DNA from: Dicaeum eximium
Taxonomy: Eukaryota > Chordata > Aves > Passeriformes > Dicaeidae
NCBI GenBank assembly: GCA_013396995.1
Contig: VWZP01004604.1
Coordinates: 650,001 to 714,000 of the forward strand
DNA: 64,000 nt
Reading direction: 5' to 3'
Below the pieces are notes generated by a model. That model ran no database searches, had not been told where the DNA came from, and saw only the letters and a program-made list of their open reading frames with translations. Shown here in pieces: positions 35,801 to 47,900 of the stretch (positions are counted from its first letter, which is position 1; every line of letters begins with the position of its first letter). The position numbers and the translations under genes were made by a program.

Positions 35801-38800
35801 TTTGCCATGAAAGCTGTATTTTACTTAGGGTTTTTACCAGGATAATTTTGTAGTCAGAAATACAATCTTTATTCCCCACAAATGCCTCTCACATTTTCAT
35901 GGCATAGCAATGTGTCAGCAAACACAGACCAAGCTACTATTCAAACCTCCAGGACATGATGAAGAAGTATGTGGCATGATTAAACTCCCTGGGGTGACTG
36001 TGCAGCAAAGCGTTTAATCTTCTATTCATTAGTATTATTTTCACTAATAGCACTCTGGATTCTTACAGCACTTTGAAATAACTAGCCCTAAACATCTGAA
36101 GTTGGATTTTGGGTTTTTTTAGGAAGAAAATAACCAGAAAACTAAAATGTACTACTAAAGTCTTCTAAAAGTGCCAAAAAGCAGCTGCCACCCTACTTCA
36201 AACCACATCACATGGGCAGTGTGAGAATTCAATGCAGTCTATGTTACATTATGCCACCCACTGGTTCTGATGTCACACTGTCTGCAAAAACTCTTACAAG
36301 AAAGCCTTGCTAATGTAGCCAACAAGTAGAAAACTCTGAATTTTTTGATAGCTTGATCTGAACAACACTGTAGAGAATAATCTTTTATAAAAAAGTGAAA
36401 GTATCATTAACCCAAATCAGCAGAAATTCTTTCCAATCATGCGAGACCAAATTCATTGGGGTTAGTATCAACAATATTGACCTCAATTTTTTTAAATAAA
36501 AATATTTTAAAATCTACTTTCCTTCTATCTGAGTGTTAAACGGGTTTCAAATGTTTCCTGACAATATTGCTTCTAGAACATAAAAACCTAAAAGAATTAA
36601 GTAAAAATACTAAAACCAAACCAAACAATCCTAAAAAATGGGAAAAATAGGGAAAAAATGGTTCAGAATTATTCTAATCTATTCTAAAGCTATTTAACTA
36701 CATAACTTGGCTGCAGCTTGATCTAATTCTTCTATAATTCCAGCAGCACAGTCTCATAACAAGTTTGTCTATTTCTCCTTGTTATCAAAGCATACAATCC
36801 CTTCCTCAAACCTTAATCAGAAGGTGGGTGTGTGAATAAAAACACTGAGCAAATACTTTAGGGAAGAAAACAAACAAACCTGACACTGATGATCAACCGT
36901 TCTCACCAAATTAGCAAAAGCCTGACAAAGATATTTCATGATACTTTAACTGTAAGAAGTGCTACTTCCACTACTGGTATTTCTGAATCTAAAATTTCAA
37001 ACAGGGCTTTTTGTTTTCTTTGCATGAGTATCAATGTAGGTGCTACTAAAACATTAGTTACTAAAATAATCCGTTTGGTAAATGATATTTTCATCTTCTA
37101 CCACCAAGGAAATTGATGCCTTTTTCTACTGGCAAATAAATAAAAAAATAATCCACTGAACAAAACAAAACTGTTTGCACTTCCTCGAAGTTCATCTCAG
37201 AGGAACACCCATTCACATAAGCACCTTTGGTGACAGACTAAGAAACATGTAGTTCAGACTGAACCCATCATAAAGGTCTAGCTTTCTACAGAATATGAAG
37301 ATTCTTCACAGAATCAAAACCATTCAAAAGCACTTCAGAAATTTGGGGTAATTAAACAAGTTGCTTAAGTTTAGCAAACAATGCTACCGTTTACAAGAAT
37401 ATTAGCTCTTGATTTAAATAAACGAACAAATGATAAAATGAAATGTACAGAAGTTAAAGACTAAAGACATGAAAATGAGAGACAGAATTAGCTGTTTGGT
37501 TTCTATCTCCACACTGGCTTATCTGTCTCAGTCAGAGTTCCTACTGAATGCACTCCTAAATAGGGTACACATAGCTAAAAGAAACAGAAATTCACAAACC
37601 CCAGGTGCTGTTCCTTCAGGTATATTCTTTGAAGCTCAGCCAGTAGAAATGTGGTTCTATTCCTGAAAAAAAGTTGTTAGAGCAATACTGAATGTGTTCA
37701 GTTCCTGAGCCTTCATTTTAGAACCCTTAAGAGCACAGGTTATTCTAGGGAATATGGGATGTAACCTGCCTCACTGGTTATTACAGAGAAAGGAGAAGCT
37801 GTACCTCCTGGAGGAGCGCACTGAAGAAGTTCTGAACAACAGCAGCACAGAACAGCTTGCTGAAACAAACTTGGTCAAGTATCTCCTTCAGCAGTTTCAT
37901 TTAGGTCAAGAAAATAAATGAGGAAAAACCCCAAACAAATCATCACCAAACCTCCTTCTATGTATTCCAATGGAAGTGCTTCAAACTCAAACTTCCACAT
38001 GCTCTTTCAAAATTAGCACTACTGCCATTTTTCTACAGCCAAGCACTGTATTTGATAGGCAGAGATAGTTCCCTTTGACAATTGATAGCATAGTAACAAT
38101 ATACCATAACCATATATTATAAAAATATTTATGGCTTAATTTTACAGGCCTGGGACATGTAAATGACATGCACTCTCTCAAATTTAAATTTCACTCAACT
38201 CTATAGTATCCTTTTTTTCCTTTGTCAGATTGTTTTGGACCTCCATGAAAATTATTTTAGACTGTCCCTAAAAATGCCATGATGAAAAATGAGCATGACA
38301 GCAGCTGTAAAGTGCTATTTTAACTTAGAAGGATTAGTGTCTCATTTTCATTTAAGCACCAGAAGATAATATCTGGACCATAACTAGAGGACTTTTGTTT
38401 GTTTTCCTGATTGTAGGAACATTTCTAACATAACAAAAACATCCAAGTATCAAGTGCAGGTCTTGAAATCAGAGTTTTCTAACTGGCCTTAAACTTTTGT
38501 TTAAGTGATAAGCATAAAGCAAAGAAAGTCTCCTCATAGGAGATTTACTGAGATTTACTGGGTTAGTGACTGCTAAACCAATCTTCATTGGAAGTTCCCA
38601 TAGCTGTCTTCACCTTCCCACCACACTTCAGTGTCTCTTTTCCAGATACATTTCACTGCTGAATAATGTTAATCCACTGTAGTTAGTCACTTGATGCTAA
38701 AATTTAATTGCTAAATCACTGTCAGTGGCTTTGTGATATGATTCTCTGTTTGTAAGCAGAACTATTTCCTGTGGCACATGATCTCAGTGAGTCTTAGGGA

Positions 38801-40406
38801 AAATCAGACAATAGTAAGACAGACAGCAAGTGAATAAATCCATGCTTTACATGACTGAAAAAAATCTAGCACTTTATAGTTTAGAAACCTGAGGCACTTT
38901 CAGATTTGCAGAAGACAGGCACAACAATGAGCAGATTAGGATGAGAAACCCCTAAGTGTTGGCAGGCAACTGATCAGCATTTTATATCATGAACATGATT
39001 CTCTGCATTGATTCCAAATGAGGGAAAAACCTTGGACTGGGGAACAGCTCTTGGAACAGGCAAACCAGGCAGCAAACTTGGCAAAGCAAAAAAAAATTCT
39101 CTCAAAGAAACGCAGTGTGTCACCTAGAACACAGACCCTGGGGAAATGTCACAGAGAGGGCAATTATGTCTTGTCCCTATTTTGACAGGGCTCAAGATAT
39201 CCAGGCTGCTTCTGGTATTACCTCCCCCCAAAAAAGGGACAAGTTAAGTGGCAATAGCAGTTAGGAGGAGGAGGAGGAAAACTGGTCTTCTGCTCCCTCC
39301 CACAGTGCAACAAAAATAGCAATTCGGGCTCTCTGTAACTAACTTAATTTTTACTTTGCTCTGTTATTGAGAAGCCTCAAGATGACAGTAGCAGATGCCA
39401 AACTGACCAGGCCATTGAGCAAACCTGGCTAAAAAAGGAAACCAAACCCTGTAAGTTGGCTGCTTTGTCTCAGGCTCTACGTCTGGCAGCTCAGCAGCCT
39501 ACCACAGTTCAGCATCAGTTCAGCCTTTACTCAAGACTGAACTGATCAATATAATTTATAATCTTTTAAACAAAGGAGGTCTTTTTGTTACAGAATACTA
39601 ACATGTGCAACACTACTGAGATGCATGCATATTTGTATTTCCAGTGAGATTTTTTTATTTAACCAACTAAAATTTTTATTAAAAAATTCTTTTTTATAAA
39701 AGAATATTTTACACAAAGTTTAAAAAAAAATCCATGACAGTAAAGTCATTAAACTTAAAGTCACTTTTTCTGTCAGTTTCCAGACCTAAGCAAACATTGT
39801 CTAAGTATTGTCACCTGCTGTGCAGAAGACTAATTAAGTGCCGGAGGGGAGAGACAATGCGGTAACTCTTCAAAAGCCCTTGGAGCAGGATGAAATACAG
39901 CAGAGTTTTCCGGCACCGTACCCAGTGGGTATCACCCTGCCGCCCCGAATCAATGCGGTACTGTGGGCAAACCCTTGGGCGGGATCCCTACGTGGCAGAG
40001 ACACCTCCCTCGGTCAATACCTTCGGTTTGGACAGTGCATCCGGCCGGCACTTCCCGGAGCCCCGTGTCCGCACCGGCGGCAGCCGCGGCTCCTCGCCCA
40101 CCCCACGTTCCCCCGGAGCGGAGCTGGCAGGGCTGGCTTGGCCCGGCCCGGGGAAGGCCCCTGGGGCCGGCGGCCTCGGTGGGAGCTGAGGGGACCGCGC
40201 GTGGAGCGTGCGCGCCAAGGGGCGGCTGAGGGGGACCCCCGGGGCGGGTGAGGGGGACACCCAGGGCGGCCCCGGCCCTCAGCACCGCTCCCGGACCTCA
40301 CGGCTCCCGCTCGCCTGCCCAGCCCGGCCGGGCGCGCCCGCACAGGCTGCGGCGAGCGGAGCAGAAGCGGCACCGGACGCTGCCCCGCCGCCCNCCCCGC
40401 CCTCAC
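32865..40406 (-). other. GALNT3: GALNT3 intron 1
   Basis: This is the 7.5 kb intron between the predicted leader exon and the first coding exon. Apart from the LTR-like element at 34164-35112 it is AT-rich. I found no exon, RNA gene or other recognised repeat. Small open frames (33218-33433, 35527-35808, 36889-37116, 37469-37666) are not supported as genes. Confidence 0.5.
34164..35112. mobile_element. Diverged LTR-like endogenous retroviral element (probably solo LTR)
   Basis: About 950 bases stand out by composition. The order of words matches from memory a common bird LTR family: cacatgggttgagctaagga, accagttactgtcacagg, a Pu/Py-rich centre with repeated ctgctccag/ctccagcac and ggctgcag phrases, cttcttcactgaccttgg, cacagctgctgtgcagta, and ccttgccatgaaaatgcaat near the end. 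It begins tg and ends near ca. No gag, pol or env frame is present. No target-site duplication was confirmed and its orientation is uncertain. Confidence 0.55.
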
Positions 40407-40569
40407 CTGGCGCCCAGGTGCGCGAGGCGGCCCCGGCGGCTGCGGGGGCGCGCCCGGGGAGCGGCTGCGCCCATCCCGCTGCTGCTGAGCCCATCCCGGT
40501 ACTGCTGCGCCCATCCCGCTGCTGCTGAGCCCATCCCGGCGCTGCTGAGCCCATCCCGCTGCTGCTCTG
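40407..40569 (-). other. GALNT3: GALNT3 non-coding exon 1 (predicted, 5' end not defined)
   Basis: In minus sense the CpG island contains GGCGCCAG|GTGAGG, a near-perfect donor after base 40407. It joins to the acceptor at 32864 with no coding sequence between. This fits the usual GALNT3 layout, with a leader exon in a CpG island and the ATG in exon 2. The transcription start was not determined; 40569 is only the far edge of the minisatellite. An ambiguous base (n) at 40394 lies 12 bases into the intron. Confidence 0.55.
40470..40569. repeat. Minisatellite, five 20-bp units
   Basis: There are five tandem units, at 40470, 40490, 40510, 40530 and 40550, each beginning cccatcccg and followed by a GCTGCTG-like part (cccatcccgctgctgctgag in the first). 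Units 1 and 3 are identical, the second reads ggtactgctgcg and the fourth ggcgctgctgag. On the minus strand each unit contains GGGATGGG, so an ATG recurs every 20 bases. Confidence 0.9.
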
Positions 40570-40690
40570 GCACAGCCACGGAGCGCGCACACAGCGCCGC
40601 ACGGCCCAGCCAGGGCCGCAGGGCAGCGGCTGCGGGGCTTGCTTCAACCACCCGAGCGTTACGTTGTGCAAGATGGGGTTGACCAAGCAC

Positions 40691-43600
40691 TCCCAGTGCT
40701 GGGAAACAGAACATAAAATCCCTCTGAGGTGAGGTCACAGACTGGGAGAAGGGATATCACACTGAGCTCTCTCCCTTCACAATGTAGTTTCCCAGGGAGA
40801 TAGGTACAAAATCACTTTTCTACAGAAGTGTGGTTTAACATGGGGGAGAAAAATCCCAAACTAATATTTGCACTCCCGTAACAGAGTGCAGAGTCTCCCT
40901 TTCTTCGTACGCTCAAATAATAGCAGCATAATCACCGTCTCACTCCAGCACTTCAAAACTTTCTTTGAGCTGCTGAACCTTAGGTGTCTAAAAATGCTCA
41001 GCAAGTAGAGGGGGAGTTGGCATTAGTTGAACTGATTTGTGTCACAGCAGTGCCAAAAATGGTGATGCCAGTTCTCTTATGAATTAATATTGTCCAGGAA
41101 CACTTAATAAAGATTTGGACCAGCATCTCTCACAATTCATAGGTTCTGTTATTTCTAGGATGTTAAAATCCTTTCTTACGATTTTGACAGCTGATGCCTG
41201 AACTGTGCTAAGCACTACAGCACCTGGGACAGGCATTGCCAGTGTCCAGCTTTTCTAGCACAAAATTCAAGTAAGGCAAATCTCTAGAGTATACTTTTAA
41301 AAATCTGCTGTTTCCCAAAATACAGCCTGCATTAACAGGCATCCTGACTACTTAAAAAACCCAAAACCACAATCCCAACCATCAAAAACAGTATCAAAGA
41401 AAACTCCAGCTCAGAACAAGACTTAGACCATTCACATAGCTTCTCTTTTAGCAAGCACCATGTCACATAATTACCAACAACTTTTAGCAGAGACAAAAGT
41501 ATGAGATTTTTGCAATAATGGTCCAATTCTCAACATTTTATGGCAGGTCGGTGTTACAAAAACCAGAGAGTTCTATTGCATTGCAAGATGAAGCAAGAGG
41601 TGAAACCACAGCAAATGAAGCTAGATAGCAAAATCACTGTGAAGATCTTTGAAAAGTGGCATAGTCATAAGCGGATGAAGTACTTGCTAGTGAAATATTT
41701 TCTTATTTTTCTATTTTTCCCCTGTTCAGCACTGTACATGGAACACATTAATGAGTTCTTAATCATCAACTTCAAGAGAGCCAGAATCCACTGCCACTGA
41801 GACTTGCCTGAAATGTCACCTTTCAAAGAAAACCTTCAGCAAATTGTCTAACTTTATAAGCTCTGTTTAAAGTATGTTTATAAAACTACTCACTCTTTAA
41901 TGAATAGCAAGATAAAATTTTAGGTTACTAAACCAGAGCCACCTGATTTTAGGAAGTCTACAGCCTTTCTGAAAATTGCTGTAGCCATATTTGAGAAATT
42001 ATTTTCAATATTCAAAACTAGTCCAGAAACAGGAAAAAACACTTAAAATTCCTTCCACTCTCTTTTTGTTGAGAATCTTACTAGTTTAGTTATTTTTAGT
42101 TATTTATACTAATTGTTTTTGCCTAATGATACTTCCTAGACCATCTTTTTAGCATTCTACAAATCTAAACAAAGGTTGCAAATTAAAACAGAAAATAGTA
42201 TTTAGCACAGTGTTACCAAGAATTTCCTCTGGAAGATATTCTAGGCATTCTGTACCTGCAGATGAAAAGGGGGACAAGAGAGAAGAGATACCTATGGCTT
42301 ATGTTGCTATAGCTACAAGATGCTTAGATTTTAAGTTCAAGTGAATGAATCAATAGAAACCACAGCTTCACTCTCCTCTTTTATTCATCAAAGGCAAAAC
42401 TGCAAGATGGGTTGCTAAGCAACATCACACTGAAGAGTGCAGGGCTTTGAAATCAGCATTACTGACTCCCCTCCATCCCAGAAGTCTGTTCCATTCAAAC
42501 CCATTTATTAAGGAACATGCATTTTTGAAGTAATAATCATTAAAAGCAGAGAGATATGACACCAAACCAATTCTTCTGCAGAGAAATTTTTAAAAATGCA
42601 CAGGTAAACTTAAATTGGCTTATATAAACCAAAAGAGATATAGAAAGTACATTTGTTTTTTCTGAGAATATTATATTAAAGCAAGATTTTTTTTTCTGAA
42701 AAACTACTTAGAGCCTTCTTTTTAATTGCAATCCAAAGACATGTCTAATTTGTACTCCTATTTTAAAGACCTCATATATAAAAAGACACCAGTGCCTAGA
42801 TGGCTAATGGGAATTCAGGAATCTTACCTGCACGGTGTATACATAAAACTCTTCACCAAAAGTCAGCCACAGAAAGCCTAGACTAAGTTCAATTTCTATC
42901 AACTAATTTCTGTATCTTACCATTGTCATGACTTAACCTGTCACACCCACCTTATGATAAGCTAATGCCCGTCTTATCAGAAAAACAAATCAGATGCAGG
43001 TGTCTTGACGTTTTTGAAGACATCTTGCGCCTATTTTTATTCTGAACTTCAGCTAAATGTTATTCCTATGCTATCCAGGAAGTAACAACACATTGATCCT
43101 GCATGAATAAGGCTGTGTACAAAGAAATGTTGTTTTACTAGAAGCTGCCTCAATAAGTACTTATTAACAGTGAAAAAAAAACCCACCAAAGAGCAGTTTA
43201 AGAATTTATAGACTACTGACCCCCACAGCCCACTTGTCAGAGTTCCCCCCATCCTCACCATTCTTCAGATAGTTCCATGTTCCTCAATCCACTCTCATAC
43301 CATCAGTTTTTCCCTAATACACTAAATCTTCCTCCTCTGAGCTCTGTCGTGCTGCAAAACTTACATGGGAAGAACAGAGGGCTTGCATTGTGCCTGGTGC
43401 AGTCACATACACACTGACTGACAGTGCTCAAACAGAAGGGACAGAGCCACACCGCAGGTTTCAAGGACCCCTAGGGAGGAAGAGGCCTCTTATGTGAGTC
43501 TCTTCTCCATTCTAATATCCACACAAATCTTGCAGAAGGGTTACAGTGCTGAGACACATCTATTCATTTTACTTTAGCTGACCAACAGCTCCAAAGTTAC

Positions 43601-44364
43601 TGGAATGCAGAACCTAGGAACTACCAGCAGGCTGCATCACTAAGTGAATCTTCTCAATGTATTCAGGAAACAAGGCTAAAAATTCCCCAAGATACAGCAC
43701 CCAGTTATTGAAAAGCAAGATTAGATACAACAGCAAACAGGCTCCCTTTGGTAGCCTTAACATTGAATTGTCCTAAAAAGAAACCCAAAAATCAAACTGA
43801 AAATGACTTTATATAATGTCAACAGGAAAAGCTAAAAACTCAAATTGCTTATAAAATATATAAACTTAACCACTATCATTAAGAATTCCCTTTTCATGCC
43901 AAAACATTACCTTTCTAGTAAGACATATACAACATCAAGTGCTATTTGAAAACAAATACAGCAGTGCAACAGGGTTTTTCAGAAATTCTGCATCAGTGAA
44001 AAGAAACCTGATCTTTCTCCTTCCTTTCACTCATTCATGACACACTGCTGCTCCCCTAAAGATTCACAGGTGTATTCTGTATGTGACACAAGATCACAAT
44101 CCTCTGTACTAGATTTCCCTAAAAAGATGCTTTATAGAAATCAAACAAAATGAGCATCAATTTCTGCATATATGACTATACTGTCTACACATACAGTGTT
44201 GGAAGACTATCCACTACAAATCAAGAACAGTTCTCTTAGTGGAAATCTGACAGGTGGATAATAGCATGAGCAGAAAGTAAATTCTGTGTAAGAGCTGCAG
44301 GATCTATGGAAGTCTTTACTCAGTATTTACATACAACTGTTACAATTTCATTTAAAGATGTACA
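40691..44364. other. Intergenic region between TTC21B and GALNT3
   Basis: Both neighbours are on the minus strand, so this is the upstream region of GALNT3 and downstream of TTC21B. I see no exon, RNA gene or recognised repeat. Open frames of 60-86 residues (41332-41526, 41540-41800, 43049-43261) have no family resemblance. Confidence 0.5.
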
Positions 44365-44893
44365 TTTATTTGAGAACAATGCACATAGCTGTTTGTTTTC
44401 AAGATTTAAAAAAAATAAAGCAAGTCTTTAATATATGTAGAAATAAAACCCCCTCATAATTTAGAAATACACTTGTATTAATAAAGATTACACTGTAATT
44501 ATGAAGTAATGGTTTACATGAACCAAAATCCATCACCTTAACAATGCACCTCCACTAGATAGGACAGGTTGTTGTTTAAGTATTATTTCAAATAAACACA
44601 ACAAAACACTGAGTTATATGTTTAAAACGTTTTTATAATGTCGGTAACACTTTGTTATGATGACATTTTACATAACACATGTGGGACTAGTATTCTATCC
44701 TGAATGAGAACAAATACAATTTCTTTCAGGGTTTCAGATTTATCATAAAAATAATTCAGATCTCTAATATAGTTAAATTCATCATACCCACAGTATTTTT
44801 TTGCTGATATGCTCTCTGTCACTGCAGTATTCATTAATTCATTTTTCCGAAGTCTGATTAACAAAATTCCATGAGTCATAAAAAAACCCAAAT
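44365..44893 (-). other. TTC21B: TTC21B 3' UTR, candidate extent
   Basis: The UTR follows the TGA at 44894-44896. The first AATAAA on the minus strand is at 44370-44365 (tttatt on +), giving a UTR of about 0.5 kb. Other signals further down (near 43035 and 42504) are possible. Confidence 0.5.
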
Positions 44894-44971
44894 TCAGTTT
44901 CTTAGAGATGCACGGGCCTTGTCGAGTATTTCCTTCCTGATCTTCGGATAGTTTGGATGTGCTTTAAGGAC
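44894..44971 (-). CDS. TTC21B: TTC21B terminal exon with stop
   Basis: The acceptor is tcttttgacag. It encodes VLKAHPNYPKIRKEILDKAR then ASLRN and TGA at 44894-44896. It is very close to the human C-terminus. Confidence 0.94.
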   Translation of the reverse strand, partial: VLKAHPNYPKIRKEILDKARASLRN

Positions 44972-47900
44972 CTGTCAAAAGACAATACAACCCAAAAGTT
45001 CTGAGTTGGTAATCCCCCTCATCACTGAGCTTACACATTTTAAAACTAAAGTAACAACACAAGTTTGTTTTAAGAATGCACAGATTTTTAACTGTGGATA
45101 GAGACCACCACACATGCAAGCCAAAACCAGCTCTATCAAAGACACTTGCTTCATTTCCACTGTCCTTTCACCTTGGTGCAAAAGACATGAGGGTCAAGGG
45201 CTAAAGCCTCTGGGTGGCTTGAAATGCATGGATCAGAAGGCACCTCTGGAGACATTTCTGAGGTTTTAAGCATACTTTCTCCGCAATGATCAACTGCCTT
45301 TGTTTTCACTCCCTTGGTTCTTTCTTAGCATATTCTACCTATCTTCCTCCCTTCAATCCCCTCTTCTGTCTTATTCTTCCATTCATTTTGTCCTAATTAT
45401 CTTTATTTCTCTCAAAAAGAGCAAATTTAATTTATTAATATGAATAATTATTAATTCATAATATTCCCTCTGCTTCTTTAACAGTAGCTCTTCCTCTTAC
45501 TCTGCATTTTCTCTGCTTATGTTTGGACCATACAAAGATAACACCTCAAGTTACTTTCTAACAGTGCCTTCTGATACTAATATTTGATTTGATAAATTTT
45601 TTCAGCTATACTTCTGTATGGATTCACAAAGTTACAACTGCATGGCCAAAAGAAGGTGGTGCCATCTGAATATCTCCTCACATATGATTGCCAATCACAC
45701 TTTTATTTATCTGGTTCCATGGAGCTCAAGACATAATAGATTATGAAGAGGATATTTAATTCCATCAAACTTTTTAGACAGAGCACTTTTTCAACATTTA
45801 AGTATGTATTTTAGAAATGTGAACTCAACCAAAAAGAAGCGTCACTATGTAAAGGAATGATGCTACAGGAGACAGACTATTAAACACATATATGAATTCT
45901 ACCTTATGGCAAACATCAATTGCATCAACATATCTCTTCCCTTTCAGGTAATTGAAAGCCAGCCTGTAGCCTGTAATTAAAGGGGTGAAGGGAGAGGGGG
46001 AAGAGGAAAAGCAACAATTTCAGTTTCTGTATTGAATAATAAAAATATCACATTTAAATTTATTTTGGGCCACCCTATTTTTCTAAAGTTAGTATGGTTT
46101 TTTTTTCTCCTGTTGTCTCATAGAAACCTGGTAATGATCAAAATTTCTACTGAAAGTCACTTCAAGTAGTAAATAAAAGTCCTTTACACACTGATAGCTA
46201 TGTCTGAATCAAAAGGAGACATTATTCTGGAGAGCATGTGCTACTGGAGAGAATACATAATGGTTGTGTTCTTTCGATTACCATGGTATCCCACAGAATT
46301 TCTCACTGTGGCCTGCAATACACTGTCCCTCTGTAAAGGTAATTCCATTATTAAAGGATGGAAGTAAAATGCTATTCAGTACCACTGTCAGCAGAGCACT
46401 GACATAAAAACTCACATGGAATAGCTAAATCACAGAGCAACATGCAGGCTGATACTTTCAACCCAAGAGGTAAAGCTCAAGTATATCAGCCTGGACAGAG
46501 ACTAGGCCTGAGAAAAAAACCATTATAAGCATACAATTTCCAAAATTTGAAATTTTAAATCTTTCATTTTTAAACATATCCTCACTGGCAAACACAGGAT
46601 CTGATACCAGTTTGTATGGCTTTACTTGCCAGATGGAAATTTGTGCTGCTTTAACCATTTTTGTTCTAATGCATGACAATCCTTACAATGCTGTAATGCA
46701 AAACTAGAAACAAGTGCACAAAGTACCTTCAATATCATATTCTCTTCTGTATGCAAGATTATTTCACAGTTTAATTTCACTACGGAACTCTCCTATCTAG
46801 ACATCAAAAGGTTTTGTAATTTGTTGAATTACCTCTAGAGGATTTCAAAATAAAAATTGAAAAGTCTTGATCTATGTTCTGTACAAACTCAAGAAATCAC
46901 AACTCTTTACTATTGAAACTTCTTTCTAATACGTTTTATTTGATTAACAACTGCAATGTTTTAGCAACAACCACCATGGCTCAGGCTATAAGAACAGGAA
47001 CATCTAGTAAAAATTACTGCACCCAAACTCAGATATATAGAGGTTTTTTCCATTTAATCTATAGTCAGATTTCAATCAGCCATTTTAATTTCTGTTTTGA
47101 TATAAGCCTTCCTCTAGTTTGACCCTCCTAATTTTTTGAGTTGTAGTACATATGACTCACAATGCATTCAGTTTTGATAATTTATCCATGTTTGTGCATT
47201 TTCAGAACTATGTTATAAAAGCAGGAGCTAACGCACCAACATTTAATTCCATTAATAAAATGCTACTTTAATCTACAGATCATATTAGATAAAACTATGA
47301 ACCAAACCACTGCAGTTACAGGTAAAGAAACAAAATGTTTGGCAGTTCATACACATAACAGTTAAAATCTTGTTTTAAAAAACACTGGTTTTTCAGCTGA
47401 TGCCAAAGACTGTCTCATCCTAACGCTGAAAAAAACCCATAGGGCACAAAGGAAGAGCACAGATGGAAGACTAGAAGTTGTATGTATTTCCAAGGGACAA
47501 TAAACACATCCCAAAACCTGAAACAGAATTTGTGTCAACCACCAGCCTTGGGACCTACCAGCAGATTCTAGGTATTGAGTAAGAAAATAGCATTTTATCC
47601 TATGTATCCTTTTCACAAAGGGTGAAAGCTGTCTTAATATGTTAGGATTTAGGGCAAATTTCAATTTATTATCCAAACTGGAACTTGACTAGTGCCTCAA
47701 GTTTTCAGTTGGCCATCTTTTTTAAAAGATATATTTAAAGGCATTTAAAATAATTTATTTTTTAAATTCTCACTCATGTACATAAAACCTGATCCATATA
47801 TATAATTTGAATTTTGAATCAAAAATGAAATAAACAAATCAATGACCTGCCACCATCATCTATACATAAATATATATATAAAATTATAAAAGGCTCTCTA

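Larger units (their letters stand above)
39880..40690 (-). promoter_or_regulatory. GALNT3: CpG island, GALNT3 promoter region
   Basis: This is the only strongly GC- and CpG-rich stretch in the window. GC boxes (ggggcgg near 40218 and 40240) and a half CRE (ttacgtt near 40659) are present, and no TATA box is obvious. It lies upstream of GALNT3 and contains its predicted exon 1. The long overlapping open frames in all six frames here are composition artefacts. Divergent transcription on + is possible but unsupported. Confidence 0.8.

Noticed and set aside
40014..40592. Long open frames in all six frames at the CpG island, including 192 residues on the minus strand
   Set aside because: They come from GC-rich composition and the 20-bp repeat. 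They are low complexity, overlap each other in every frame and match no family.
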